Assembly (NCBI RefSeq): GCF_018736105.1
Contig: NZ_CP076135.1
Span: 372,001-436,000, forward strand
Source of the DNA: Bradyrhizobium sediminis
GTDB lineage: Bacteria; Pseudomonadota; Alphaproteobacteria; Rhizobiales; Xanthobacteraceae
Length of the DNA stretch: 64,000 nucleotides
Direction of reading: 5' to 3'
The translations under genes and the position numbers were made by a program. A model generated the notes under the pieces. That model worked only from the letters and a program-made list of their open reading frames with translations. It had not been told where the DNA came from and did not search any database. Position 1 is the first letter of the stretch. Every line of letters begins with the position of its first letter. This document shows, in pieces, positions 9,909 to 22,779 of the stretch.

Positions 9909-12119
9909 ATGGACCATTCCGCGCGCCCCAGCACCTCATCCGCATCGTCGACCCGCGTGGTCGACGTGCTGGTGCCGGTCGCGCTCAACCAGAACTATTC
10001 CTACCGCGTGCCGCGCGGCATGGAGCTGAAGCCGGGCGACGTGGTGGCCGTACCGCTGGGGCCGCGCGAGGTGGTCGCGGTGGTCTGGGCCGAAAACGCC
10101 AATCCCGATCCGCGCCTGCACAACCGCCTCAAGGACGTCTGCGAGAAGCTCGACGTGCCGCCGCTGAAAGAGGAGCTGCGCTCGCTCGTCGACTGGGTCG
10201 CCAGCTACACGCTGTCGGCGCGCGGCATGGTGCTGCGGATGTGCCTGCGGATGGGCGAACATCTCGGGCCCGAGCGGGTGCGGATGGGCGTGCGGCTGGT
10301 CGGGGCGGCGCCGAAGCGGCTGACGCCGGCCAGGCGGCGGCTGATCGACACTCTCTCCGACGGCCTGCTGCACGGTAAATCCGATGCCGCGAAGGAAGCC
10401 GGTGTCAGCGCCGGCGTGATCGACGGCCTCGTCGACGAAGGCACGCTCGCGACCGAACCGATGCCGCGCGCGCTGGCGCCGCCGGCGCCCGATCCCTCAT
10501 TCGCCGAGCCTGAGTTTTCCCGCCAGCAGCGCGCCGCGGTCGATGCGATGCGCGCGCTGGCCGCGAACGGCAGTTTTCATGTCGCGCTGCTCGACGGCGT
10601 CACCGGCTCGGGCAAGACCGAGGTCTATTTCGAGGCGATTGCGGAAGTCATCCGCCGCGGCAAGCAGTCGCTGATCCTGATGCCGGAGATCGCGCTGACC
10701 GGCCAGTTCCTCGACCGCTTCGCGCAGCGCTTCGGGGTGCGGCCGCTGGAGTGGCATTCCGAACTGACCCCGCGCACGCGGCAACGCAATTGGGCGGCGA
10801 TCGCGGCGGGCGAGGCGCCGGTCGTGGTGGGCGCGCGCTCGGCGCTGTTTCTGCCTTACGCCAGTCTCGGATTGATCGTGGTCGATGAAGAGCACGACCA
10901 GGCTTACAAGCAGGACGAGGGCGCGCATTATCATGCCCGCGACATGGCGGTGGTGCGCGCGCATATCGCCAGGATTCCGATCGTGCTGGCCTCGGCGACG
11001 CCGTCGGTCGAAACCGAGGTCAACGCGCGCAAGGGCCGCTACCAGCGCGTGGTGCTGCCGTCGCGGTTCGGCGGCCAGCACATGCCGCATATCGAGGCGA
11101 TCGATCTGCGCCGCGAAGCGCCCGCGCGCGGCCGCTTCATCTCGCCGTTTCTGGCCGAGCAGATCAAGATTGCCATCGAACGGCGCGAGCAGGCGCTGTT
11201 GTTCCTCAATCGCCGCGGCTATGCGCCGCTGACATTGTGCCGGGCTTGCGGGCATCGCTTCGCCTGCACGATCTGCGATGCATGGCTGGTCGATCACCGC
11301 TTCCGCCAGCGTCTGGTCTGTCATCACTGCGGCTTCTCGATACCGCGCCCGCATGTCTGTCCGCATTGCCAGGCCGAGGAATCGCTGGTGGCGGTCGGCC
11401 CCGGCGTCGAACGCCTGCAGGAAGAAGCCGCGGCGCTGTTTCCGGATGCGCGCACCATGGTGCTGTCGAGCGACCTGATCACCTCGATCGAAACCATGCG
11501 CAGCGAACTCAACGAAATCGCCGAAGGCCGCGTCGACATCATCATCGGCACCCAGCTGGTGGCGAAGGGTCATAATTTTCCGCGGCTCAATCTGGTCGGC
11601 GTGATCGACGCCGATCTCGGCCTCGGCAATGGCGATCCGCGCGCCGCCGAGCGGACGTGGCAATTGCTCAATCAGGTGATCGGCCGCGCCGGGCGCGACC
11701 AGGGCCGCGGTGTCGGCTACCTGCAGACCCACCAGCCCGAGCACCCCGTGATGAAGGCCTTGGTGGCCTGCGACCGCGAGGCGTTTTATGCCAGCGAAAT
11801 CGAGGCCCGCGAACGCGCCGGCTATCCGCCGTTCGGCCGTCTCGCGAGCCTGATCATCTCCGCGGGCGATCGCCCCACCGCGGAAGGCTTTGCGCGCAAG
11901 CTGGCGGCGATCGCGCCGATCGACGAGCGGATCCAGGTGCTCGGCCCGGCCGAAGCCCCGCTGGCGGTGATCAAGGGCCGCTACCGTTTCCGTCTGCTGG
12001 TGAAATCGCTGCGCAATGTCGACCTGTCGGAATATCTGCGCGAATGGCTCGCTGCGGCGCCGAAGACAAAGGGCAATCTCAAGCTCGAGGTCGACGTCGA
12101 TCCGCAAAGCTTCTTGTGA
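9909..12119 (+). CDS. priA: Primosomal protein N', replication-restart helicase
   Basis: 3'-to-5' helicase that reloads the replisome at stalled forks. The 736-residue product shows the N-terminal 3'-DNA-binding domain, Walker A GVTGSGKTEVYFEAI near residue 230, DEEH near 325, and the two interleaved zinc-binding clusters with Cys pairs in CRACGHRFACTIC and CHHCGFSIPRPHVCPHC (near residues 440-490), which are diagnostic of PriA. GTQLVAKGHNFPRL and VIGRAGRDQGRG are helicase motifs V and VI. Start ATG at 9909. Divergent from xerC. Confidence 0.97.
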   Translation: MDHSARPSTSSASSTRVVDVLVPVALNQNYSYRVPRGMELKPGDVVAVPLGPREVVAVVWAENANPDPRLHNRLKDVCEKLDVPPLKEELRSLVDWVASYTLSARGMVLRMCLRMGEHLGPERVRMGVRLVGAAPKRLTPARRRLIDTLSDGLLHGKSDAAKEAGVSAGVIDGLVDEGTLATEPMPRALAPPAPDPSFAEPEFSRQQRAAVDAMRALAANGSFHVALLDGVTGSGKTEVYFEAIAEVIRRGKQSLILMPEIALTGQFLDRFAQRFGVRPLEWHSELTPRTRQRNWAAIAAGEAPVVVGARSALFLPYASLGLIVVDEEHDQAYKQDEGAHYHARDMAVVRAHIARIPIVLASATPSVETEVNARKGRYQRVVLPSRFGGQHMPHIEAIDLRREAPARGRFISPFLAEQIKIAIERREQALLFLNRRGYAPLTLCRACGHRFACTICDAWLVDHRFRQRLVCHHCGFSIPRPHVCPHCQAEESLVAVGPGVERLQEEAAALFPDARTMVLSSDLITSIETMRSELNEIAEGRVDIIIGTQLVAKGHNFPRLNLVGVIDADLGLGNGDPRAAERTWQLLNQVIGRAGRDQGRGVGYLQTHQPEHPVMKALVACDREAFYASEIEARERAGYPPFGRLASLIISAGDRPTAEGFARKLAAIAPIDERIQVLGPAEAPLAVIKGRYRFRLLVKSLRNVDLSEYLREWLAAAPKTKGNLKLEVDVDPQSFL

Positions 12120-12160
12120 GCGAGCCGCAATTCAGGTTCTGGCTGAGAGGTCGGCGAAAC

Positions 12161-12192
12161 AAAAAAGCCTGCCGTCATTGGCGACGGCAGGC
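12161..12192 (-). terminator. Rho-independent terminator downstream of rlpA-like gene
   Basis: Reading the minus strand, a perfect 10-bp stem (GCCTGCCGTC paired with GACGGCAGGC on the plus strand, 12167-12176 with 12183-12192) with a 6-nt loop is followed directly by six U (plus-strand A at 12161-12166). It lies about 95 bp past the stop of the minus-strand RlpA-like gene and 40 bp past the convergent priA stop. Confidence 0.85.
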
Positions 12193-12285
12193 TCTGTTTC
12201 GGCAGGCAGGAAGTCCTGCCGCCGTACGCTACGCAACGCTTACCGAACTCGGAGGACGGAAGAGGCGTTCTGAACGCCGGACAGG

Positions 12286-12795
<510 letters not shown>

Positions 12796-13452
12796 ATAGT
12801 ATGTCCCTCGAGATAGTATTGCCACATATGTGACAAGTGGAACCCCCGTCCCAATTTGAGTGATTGCCGTTTGGTGGCTCAATAAGGCATAAGCTGGGCA
12901 GTAGTTCTGATTTGTATCCCGCTGAAATATCTTGTTACCGAGTTCCGATAATCAGTTAATGTTCCGTAATCTTGCAATTTACTATGACGTTAACCTATTC
13001 ATTACATATTAATACTGAAGAGCGAAGTCATCGCCGGTAATGGCGAGCGTTCGGCAAGTAATGTGGGAAGAGCATCGCGCCGGCCACGCAGTTCCTGCCG
13101 GCAGGTCATGGCGGGCATGCGTTCGCAGCGCGGAGCGAGGTGCCCCTGGCGGTGGCCGCGACGGGGGAAATCCGGGCCGGCGCTGCCGGTCGATTGGTTC
13201 CGCGAATCCGCCGAAAATCCGCGGCGCGGAACGGAGCCAAAGAACCTGCGACAAGGCATCGCCACGCGACGCCGTCATGTTGCACCTGCGCTCTTGCTAT
13301 GTTAGCAAAGCCGCGATTTTAACGGTCCCGGCATCACTTGTGCCGGTCGAAAATCGAAGTCCCGCTTGAATTCCAAGGGCTTGGATCGCTAGGCGCCGCA
13401 TCGTGGCGATGGTTTTTCCCTTGCGAGTTTAACAGCTAAAAAGAGCGCGCCA
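12796..13452. other. Gene-free interval upstream of the atp operon
   Basis: About 650 bp. The first part (12796-13015) is AT-richer than its surroundings and contains CATATGTGACAAG just upstream of the RlpA-like gene, a reasonable place for its promoter. The rest is GC-rich with small overlapping open frames on both strands that lack codon bias and ribosome-binding sites; I do not call them. The stretch immediately before atpH probably holds the atp promoter, but I see no convincing -35/-10 pair. Confidence 0.5.
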
Positions 13453-15542
<2,090 letters not shown>

Positions 15543-15553
15543 TTTGCCGTCGT

Positions 15554-15573
15554 GGCCCGGCGCACGCCGGGCC
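15554..15573 (+). other. GC-rich hairpin between atpA and atpG
   Basis: GGCCCGGC and GCCGGGCC form an 8-bp perfect stem with a 4-nt loop 12 bp after the atpA stop. There is no U-tract, so it is not a simple terminator; it may slow 3' exonucleases and set relative amounts of atpA and atpG message. This role is inference. Confidence 0.5.
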
Positions 15574-15630
15574 TGACGTAAGAGTGGCTTGCGGTCGGAT
15601 CGAGGATCGGATCGCCGGGGTGAACTGAGA

Positions 15631-16509
15631 ATGGCTTCACTGAAAGACATGCGGGTCCGCATCGCCTCCACCAAGGCGACGCAGAAGATCACCAAGGCCA
15701 TGCAGATGGTCGCAGCCTCCAAGCTGCGCCGGGCGCAGACCGCCGCCGAGGCGGCGCGGCCCTATGCCGAAAAAATGGACGCGGTGATTTCCAATATCGC
15801 GAGCGCTTCCGCCGGTTCGCCCGGCGCTCCGGCGCTGCTGGCCGGAACCGGCAAGGACCAGGTGCACCTGTTTCTGGTCTGCACCGGCGAGCGCGGCCTT
15901 TCCGGCGCCTTCAATTCCTCGATCGTGCGGCTCGCCCGCGACCGTGCGCTGGCGCTGATGAACCAGGGCAAAGAGGTCAAATTCTTCTGCGTCGGCCGCA
16001 AGGGCTACGAGCAGCTGCGCCGCAACTTCGAGAAGCAGATCGTCGAAAACATCGAGCTGCGCTCGGTTCGCCAGCTCGGTTTCGTCAATGCCGAAGATAT
16101 CGCCAACAAGGTGCTGGCGCGCTTCGATGCCGGCGAGTTCGACGTCTGCACGCTGTTCTATTCGCGCTTCAAATCCGTGATCGCGCAGGTCCCGACCGCG
16201 CAGCAGATCATCCCGCTTGTAGTGGAAGCCCCGGCCGCCAATGCCGGTCCGGCGACGGCTTACGAATACGAGCCGGAAGAGGACGAGATCCTGTCCGGCC
16301 TGCTGCCGCGCAATCTCGCGGTGCAGGTCTTCCGCGCGCTCCTGGAAAATAACGCCTCGTTCTACGGCGCGCAGATGAGCGCGATGGACAATGCCACCCG
16401 CAACGCCGGCGACATGATCCGCAAGCAGACCTTGATCTACAACCGCACCCGTCAGGCGATGATTACCAAGGAGCTGATCGAGATCATCTCCGGCGCCGAG
16501 GCGATCTGA
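15631..16509 (+). CDS. atpG: F1 ATP synthase gamma subunit
   Basis: Rotating central-stalk subunit of F1. The 292-residue protein begins [36 protein letters not shown] in the canonical way and ends with the conserved helix [13 protein letters not shown] followed by [24 protein letters not shown] start at the ATG at 15631, where the family begins; an upstream in-frame start at 15589 is not supported. Third gene of atpHAGDC. Confidence 0.97.
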   Translation: MASLKDMRVRIASTKATQKITKAMQMVAASKLRRAQTAAEAARPYAEKMDAVISNIASASAGSPGAPALLAGTGKDQVHLFLVCTGERGLSGAFNSSIVRLARDRALALMNQGKEVKFFCVGRKGYEQLRRNFEKQIVENIELRSVRQLGFVNAEDIANKVLARFDAGEFDVCTLFYSRFKSVIAQVPTAQQIIPLVVEAPAANAGPATAYEYEPEEDEILSGLLPRNLAVQVFRALLENNASFYGAQMSAMDNATRNAGDMIRKQTLIYNRTRQAMITKELIEIISGAEAI

Positions 16510-16536
16510 CCGCCGCGACGGTCGTCTGAGATTTAA

Positions 16537-17988
<1,452 letters not shown>

Positions 17989-17991
17989 GAG

Positions 17992-18075
17992 GGCGAATAG
18001 CGAAATGGGGAGTGGCGAATAGTTGAGAGCCATTCCCCTTCCTTCACTACTCGCCATTCGCCATTCGCCATTCGC
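17992..18075. repeat. Dispersed GCGAATGGCGAGT-type palindromic repeat, copy 1
   Basis: This 84-bp stretch between atpD and atpC opens with GGCGAATAGCGAAATGGGGA and ends with three tandem CGCCATTC units, complementary to the left side, so the transcript can fold into a long imperfect hairpin. A related copy lies at 36469-36537. It is inside the atp operon message. Confidence 0.7.
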
Positions 18076-18086
18076 AGGACTACTCC

Positions 18087-18494
18087 ATGGCCACCTTTCA
18101 CTTCGATCTCGTCTCGCCTGAAAAACTCGCCTTCTCCGGCGAAGTCGAGCAGGTCGATGTTCCCGGCATCGAGGGCGATTTCGGCGTGCTCGCCGGCCAT
18201 GCGCCGGTCGTGGCCGCGATCCGGCCGGGGATCCTGACGGTTACATCGGGCGGTACGAAGCAGAAGATCATCGTGCTCGGCGGTCTCGCAGAGGTGTCCG
18301 ACAAGGGACTTACGGTGCTGGCCGACGTCGCCACTTCGCTCGAGGACCTCGATCACACCCGGTTCGCCGATACCATTGCCGAGATGGAAGCCAAGCTCGC
18401 CGAGAAAGATGGCTCGGAACTGGACCGCGAGATCGAGCGGCTCGATCACTTCAAGAGCATCCAGAACGAACTCAGCACGACGGCGATGCACTAG
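18087..18494 (+). CDS. atpC: F1 ATP synthase epsilon subunit
   Basis: Central-stalk subunit that couples and inhibits F1. The 135-residue protein has the beta-sandwich domain ([24 protein letters not shown] and [20 protein letters not shown]) and a short C-terminal helical part. It is the last gene of atpHAGDC. The dispersed repeat upstream may influence its expression relative to atpD. Confidence 0.96.
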   Translation: MATFHFDLVSPEKLAFSGEVEQVDVPGIEGDFGVLAGHAPVVAAIRPGILTVTSGGTKQKIIVLGGLAEVSDKGLTVLADVATSLEDLDHTRFADTIAEMEAKLAEKDGSELDREIERLDHFKSIQNELSTTAMH

Positions 18495-18633
18495 GCCGCC
18501 GGCTGCGCCTCGCGCTTCGAAGAATCCAGCAAATACAGAGCTCCGGCAGGAGTGACGGCGGCCGCAACCCGGTTGCGCCCCGCGACTTATGGCGGCATTC
18601 TGCTGCCACAGATCGTCGTCCGGGGCCCGCTTC

Positions 18634-20247
18634 ATGAAACGCAAGATCGCGGCGATTTTTGCGGCTGACATTGCCGGCTACTCCAGACTCGTTGCCGAAG
18701 ACGAAGAGGAAACGCTGCGGCGTCTCGCCTCCTACCGGCAGGTCACCGACGATTTCATTGCCCGATATGGCGGCCGCATCTTCAACACCGCGGGCGACGC
18801 GGTGCTGGCCGAATTTCCGAGCGCGGTCGAGGCGGTACGCTGCGCGATCGACATCCAGGAAAGCCTGCGCACCCGCAACATGGCTTATCCGCCCAGCCGC
18901 CAGATGAGCTTTCGTATCGGCATCACCATTGGCGACGTGGTCGAGCGCGACGGCGATCTGCTCGGCGACGGCGTCAATATCGCAGCCCGCCTCGAGGGGC
19001 TCGCGGAGGTCGGCGGCATCTGCGTTTCGCGCGCGGTTCACGAACAGGTCGCCAACAAGCTGTCGGTGCAGTTCGCCGATATCGGCGCGCAAGAGGTGAA
19101 GAACATCCCGACCCCGGTGCACGCCTATATGGTGGCGATGCGGCGCGAGGACGGCACCTATGCGACGCCGCAGGTCAAGAAGCCTGCCAAGCCGCAAGGC
19201 GCGGCGCAGCCGAACTGGATGTGGCCGGTGGCGGCGACGCTGGTGTCCCTCACGGCGATCGGCGTCGGCGGTTGGCTGTACTTCGCCAAGATCGAAATGC
19301 TGAGCGATTCGAAGGTGGCATCTTCGGTGAGCACGCTCGCGCCGGCGGCCGCATCGCCCGCGCCGGTCCAGGTCGCGACCGCGGCGGCGCCTCCGCCGTC
19401 CTCACCGCCGCCGATTCCGCCGACCGAAAAGTTCGTGGCCGAGACGGTGCCGATCGTCAGCGACAGGTCCCGCATCACGCTGGCGCGGGAATATGCGCCG
19501 GCCGGCGATTTCAAGGCCATGGCCATGACCAATGGCGGCATTAACGCTTTCGTCGTCAATCAGCCGAGCGAGGAAGGCGCGAAAAGCGGCGCGCTGGAGC
19601 AATGCCAGAAGCGGGCCGAAAATCTGCAGCAGCCACGTAAATGCGAGCTCTACGCCGTCGGGAACGCGGTGGTCTATCGGCATGGCCATCCGCCGGTGCC
19701 TCCCACACCCTGGATCAGGCGCGATCCGTTGACCGAAAAGCCGTTCGTCGCCCGGGAGGTTCCGTTGCTGCGCGAGGCCGGCAAGGGACGGATCGAGACC
19801 GGTTATCCGCCGGCCAAGAATGCCAAGGCGCTGGCGATCGGGCCGGGCGGACAGTTCCATTACCTCAGCGGTCAGGAATCCGCCGACGAGGCGGCGCGCC
19901 GCACCCTCGAGGGATGCGCCGCGGTGTCCGGCGTGCCCTGTATGGTCGTGGCGCTGGACGACGCTTTCGTGGTTCCGGTGCCGACCACGCTCAAGGCCAT
20001 CGGATTTTTCCAGGTCGCGACCAATTCATCGATTGCGTCGGAGGCGAAGGCGGATGTTGCGCAGCGCCTCTCCAACGCGCCGTCTGGCTGGAACGCGGTT
20101 GCGGTCGGTACCAGCGGCCGGCCGGGATTGGCGCTGCAGGCATCGAACGAGCAGGATGCCGTGAATGAGGCGCTCGGCAATTGCGTCAAGCGCGATACCG
20201 ATTGCCACGTGATCGCGATCGGTCCATTTGCGGTCGGGCCGAACTAG
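18634..20247 (+). CDS. Membrane-anchored class III adenylate/guanylate cyclase
   Basis: Predicted to make cyclic AMP or GMP. The 537-residue product has an N-terminal class III cyclase domain (residues 1-170) with the metal-binding aspartates D12 (FAADIAGYSRL) and D55 (NTAGDAVLAEF) and the motif LGDGVNIAARLEGLAEVGGICVS; one membrane segment lies near residues 193-217, then an Ala/Pro-rich linker, and three imperfect repeats of about 65-70 residues (KAMAMTNGG..., KALAIGPGG..., NAVAVGTSG...) each with cysteine pairs near their ends, resembling DUF4189. The catalytic domain would therefore be cytoplasmic and the repeats extracytoplasmic. ATG at 18634 is chosen; 18589 is also in frame. Its stop overlaps the convergent Nudix gene. 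Confidence 0.85.
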   Translation: MKRKIAAIFAADIAGYSRLVAEDEEETLRRLASYRQVTDDFIARYGGRIFNTAGDAVLAEFPSAVEAVRCAIDIQESLRTRNMAYPPSRQMSFRIGITIGDVVERDGDLLGDGVNIAARLEGLAEVGGICVSRAVHEQVANKLSVQFADIGAQEVKNIPTPVHAYMVAMRREDGTYATPQVKKPAKPQGAAQPNWMWPVAATLVSLTAIGVGGWLYFAKIEMLSDSKVASSVSTLAPAAASPAPVQVATAAAPPPSSPPPIPPTEKFVAETVPIVSDRSRITLAREYAPAGDFKAMAMTNGGINAFVVNQPSEEGAKSGALEQCQKRAENLQQPRKCELYAVGNAVVYRHGHPPVPPTPWIRRDPLTEKPFVAREVPLLREAGKGRIETGYPPAKNAKALAIGPGGQFHYLSGQESADEAARRTLEGCAAVSGVPCMVVALDDAFVVPVPTTLKAIGFFQVATNSSIASEAKADVAQRLSNAPSGWNAVAVGTSGRPGLALQASNEQDAVNEALGNCVKRDTDCHVIAIGPFAVGPN

Positions 20248-20756
20248 GTAGGAAACGGCTGCGCGAATTTCGCAAATTCCCGCGCCACCGTCCGGTACAC
20301 CTCGCGCCTGAACGGCACCACGAGATCGGCGACCCGATCGAGCCGCTCCCAGCGCCACTGATCGAATTCCGCCGGCTGGCCGTTGCGCGGCGTCAGCGGA
20401 TCGATCTCGTCGTCACTTCCGGCAAAGCGCAGCGCGAACCATTTCTGGCGCTGGCCGCGGAATTTCGCCAGCCGTTGTGTTGACGGTCCGGGGAACGGCG
20501 GAAATTCGTAATTCAGCCAATCGGTTTCACCGAGATAGCTCGCGCCCTTGACGCCGGTCTCTTCCCATAATTCGCGCATCACCGCGTCGCGGGGGTTTTC
20601 ATCGGCGTCGATGCCGCCCTGCGGCATCTGCCACTCCAGGCCCGGAAGAATGATTTCCGGTCCGTCGTCCCGGAAACGCCGGCCGATCAGAACCTGACCG
20701 GCAGCGTTGAACAGGGCGATCCCCACATTGGGGCGGTAGGGCTTGCTATCTGCCAT
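20244..20756 (-). CDS. Nudix hydrolase, RppH-like
   Basis: A 170-residue Nudix enzyme with an intact Nudix box (GGIDADENPRDAVMRELWEETGV, residues about 42-64). RppH-type features are the substrate-binding RPNVGIALFN start, WQMPQGGID and RGQRQKWFALRF. It is predicted to remove pyrophosphate from dinucleoside polyphosphates or 5'-triphosphate RNA. It lies 69 bp downstream of a paralogous gene on the same strand, so the pair arose by tandem duplication. I start at 20756 (MADSKPYRPNVG); a longer frame begins at 20819. Confidence 0.9.
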   Translation of the reverse strand: MADSKPYRPNVGIALFNAAGQVLIGRRFRDDGPEIILPGLEWQMPQGGIDADENPRDAVMRELWEETGVKGASYLGETDWLNYEFPPFPGPSTQRLAKFRGQRQKWFALRFAGSDDEIDPLTPRNGQPAEFDQWRWERLDRVADLVVPFRREVYRTVAREFAKFAQPFPT

Positions 20757-20825
20757 CGGCCAAAGCGTTTTCAGGCGAAGGGGGTACCGGTTCGCGTAAA
20801 GAAAACGCGTCAATTTCAAATAACA

Positions 20826-21329
20826 CTAGCTGCCTGCGAGTTTCGAAAATTCCTTCACCACGCGCTCATAGACCGGCCGCTTGAACGGCACGATCAGGTT
20901 GGGAAGATTCTTCATCGGCTCCCAGCGCCAGCTCACGAACTCCGCCTTATGGCCGCCGCCGGGGCTGGCGACGTTGATCTCATTGTCCTGCCCCGTGAAC
21001 CGGACCGCGTACCATTTCTGCCGCTGGCCGCGGTAGCGGCCCTTCCAGGTGCGCCCCGCCACCGTGCGCGGAATGTCGTAGATCAGCCAGTCGGCGACCT
21101 CGCCGAGCTTCTCCACCGAGCGGACGCTGGTCTCCTCATAGAGCTCGCGCTTCGCCGCCGCCCAGGTATCCTCGCCGGGATCGACGCCGCCCTGAGGCAT
21201 CTGCCAGACGTGGGTCTCGTCGACATGCTCGATGCCGCCGGCGCGGCGACCGATGAAGACCAGCCCCGCTGCGTTGATCAGCATCATGCCGACGCATGTC
21301 CGATAGGGCAGGTCTTCGTAACGCGCCAT
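20826..21329 (-). CDS. rppH: RNA pyrophosphohydrolase
   Basis: A 167-residue RppH that would convert 5'-triphosphate RNA ends to monophosphate and trigger RNase E decay. It begins [19 protein letters not shown], the usual alphaproteobacterial RppH start, and has [28 protein letters not shown]. The Nudix box has Ser where the signature has the second Gly (EETSV instead of EETGV), a substitution I associate with rhizobial Rpp[13 protein letters not shown] and [13 protein letters not shown] follow. The paralogue at 20244-20756 is directly downstream. Confidence 0.92.
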   Translation of the reverse strand: MARYEDLPYRTCVGMMLINAAGLVFIGRRAGGIEHVDETHVWQMPQGGVDPGEDTWAAAKRELYEETSVRSVEKLGEVADWLIYDIPRTVAGRTWKGRYRGQRQKWYAVRFTGQDNEINVASPGGGHKAEFVSWRWEPMKNLPNLIVPFKRPVYERVVKEFSKLAGS

Positions 21330-21409
21330 TACGTCTAAGCCTCTCGTCGTCAAAGCCTCGAGCTGTCACACACGGCCGGGTCCGGCGGAGACGGCCCCGT
21401 CCGCTTTTC

Positions 21410-22615
21410 TCAGCCCGATTTTGATTTCAGCATCGCGGTTGTCAATGGCACAAGCATGATGCCACGGCTCTCGAGCGCCCTGATCCAGACGCCGATCCGC
21501 TCGATCGAAATCGGCAGCGCCGAGGCGACCCCGACCGCGGTTCCGCGTTCCTTCGCAAGGCTCTCGAGTTTGGCCAGGGTACGGTCGATCTCCACGGCGG
21601 TCGGCACCGCGTCGATGGTGAAATCGGCCTTGGCGAACGGCATCGCCTGGCCGGCCGCCAGGGTGGGGGCGGTGCTGCGCGGCGAACCATCGTCAAAATA
21701 GCCGAGCCCGCGCCTGGCGGCCTCGCGGATGATGGGCTGCATCACGGCGTCGGTGGCCACGAAGCGGGCGCCCATGAAATTGGCGATGCCGGCATAGCCC
21801 TGAAACCGGCTCATATGCCAGTACATCCGGTCGATGTTCTGTTCGGGCGCCAGCGTCGTCAACAGGGTTTGCGGGCCGGGGTCGTTGTCGGGATAGTCGA
21901 ACGGCTCCATCGGCACCTGCAGCAGGATTTCATGGCGCTGCGCGCGCGCGCGTTCGGCCAGTTTGGAGGGATCGGAGCCGTATGGCGTAAACGCCAGCGT
22001 CACCGCGGGCGGCAGCTTCATGATGGCGTCGGTGGTCTTGGCTGCGCCGACGCCGAGGCCCGCGACGACGATCGCGACCACGGGCATTTTGGCCGCCTTG
22101 GCGCGGTCGGCTTCGGCAGCGTAGGCCGTGAAGGGCTTCAGTCCGTCCGCGACCACCGGGATCATGCCGTAGCGCGATTTTTCCAGCAGCCGCTGATCGA
22201 CGGCGGCCATCATGGCGGCGGGCGCGGCGCTCGCCTCGGCCTTGTCGACAGCGTCGCCGGCCCCGATCACGACGTCCTGGCGCTTGCCGCTGGAGCCGTC
22301 GATGATGGTGACGGTCTTGTGTTCGCCCGGCGCCGCCTGCTGGGGCGCGGACTTGGCGCTGCCCGCATGATCGCCCGGGGCCGCCGTGACGGCTTTTTCG
22401 CCCGGCGAAGCGGTCTGCCGGATCGCGATGCGCGCAACCGGCTCGCCGCCCAGCGGATTGTCGCCGAAAATCGCGAAGCCGGCAAAGGCGAGCAGAAACA
22501 GGCCAAGCAGAACCGCTAGCACCTGAATACCGGTAAACGGCAGCCGAAAACGGCGCTTCCGGCGCACCGTATCCTGTCCGAGCGGCGCGCTCAGATCGTC
22601 GGCCGTATCTGCCAT
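21410..22615 (-). CDS. Divergent polysaccharide deacetylase family protein
   Basis: A 401-residue protein with a short cytoplasmic N-terminus, one membrane anchor (FTGIQVLAVLLGLFLLAFAGFAIFG, near residues 35-60), a low-complexity Ala-rich stretch, and a divergent polysaccharide deacetylase domain (residues 165-400) with VVAIVVAGLGVG, LPPAVTLAFTPYG, EILLQVPMEPFDYPDNDPG and ALESRGIMLVPLT. This family (YibQ-like) is often encoded near envC and ctpA, as here, and is thought to act on the cell envelope; the substrate is not known. ATG at 22615 chosen over 22759. A terminator separates it from ctpA. Confidence 0.88.
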   Translation of the reverse strand: MADTADDLSAPLGQDTVRRKRRFRLPFTGIQVLAVLLGLFLLAFAGFAIFGDNPLGGEPVARIAIRQTASPGEKAVTAAPGDHAGSAKSAPQQAAPGEHKTVTIIDGSSGKRQDVVIGAGDAVDKAEASAAPAAMMAAVDQRLLEKSRYGMIPVVADGLKPFTAYAAEADRAKAAKMPVVAIVVAGLGVGAAKTTDAIMKLPPAVTLAFTPYGSDPSKLAERARAQRHEILLQVPMEPFDYPDNDPGPQTLLTTLAPEQNIDRMYWHMSRFQGYAGIANFMGARFVATDAVMQPIIREAARRGLGYFDDGSPRSTAPTLAAGQAMPFAKADFTIDAVPTAVEIDRTLAKLESLAKERGTAVGVASALPISIERIGVWIRALESRGIMLVPLTTAMLKSKSG

Positions 22616-22725
22616 GGGCCTCCCCGAATCAACCGATCTGACGATACCACGGCGGGGCAAGGCCGCGGCAGATGCGCCGCTGCGAGAGCCCCTGATTCGG
22701 GCCCGGCCCAGGGAGCCCTCCCAGC

Positions 22726-22750
22726 AAAAAGGGCGGCCCGAAGGCCGCCC
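22726..22750 (-). terminator. Rho-independent terminator after ctpA
   Basis: On the minus strand, GGGCGGCC and GGCCGCCC form an 8-bp stem closed by a UUCG tetraloop and followed by five U (plus-strand A at 22726-22730). It lies 30 bp beyond the ctpA stop and before the deacetylase gene, so the latter probably has its own promoter or depends on read-through. Confidence 0.9.
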
Positions 22751-22779
22751 TGTTCGCATCAGCCCGTCAGGGGCCTAAA

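Noticed and set aside
15554..15573. Terminator between atpA and atpG
   Set aside because: The hairpin has no U-tract and lies inside a conserved operon; listed only as a hairpin.
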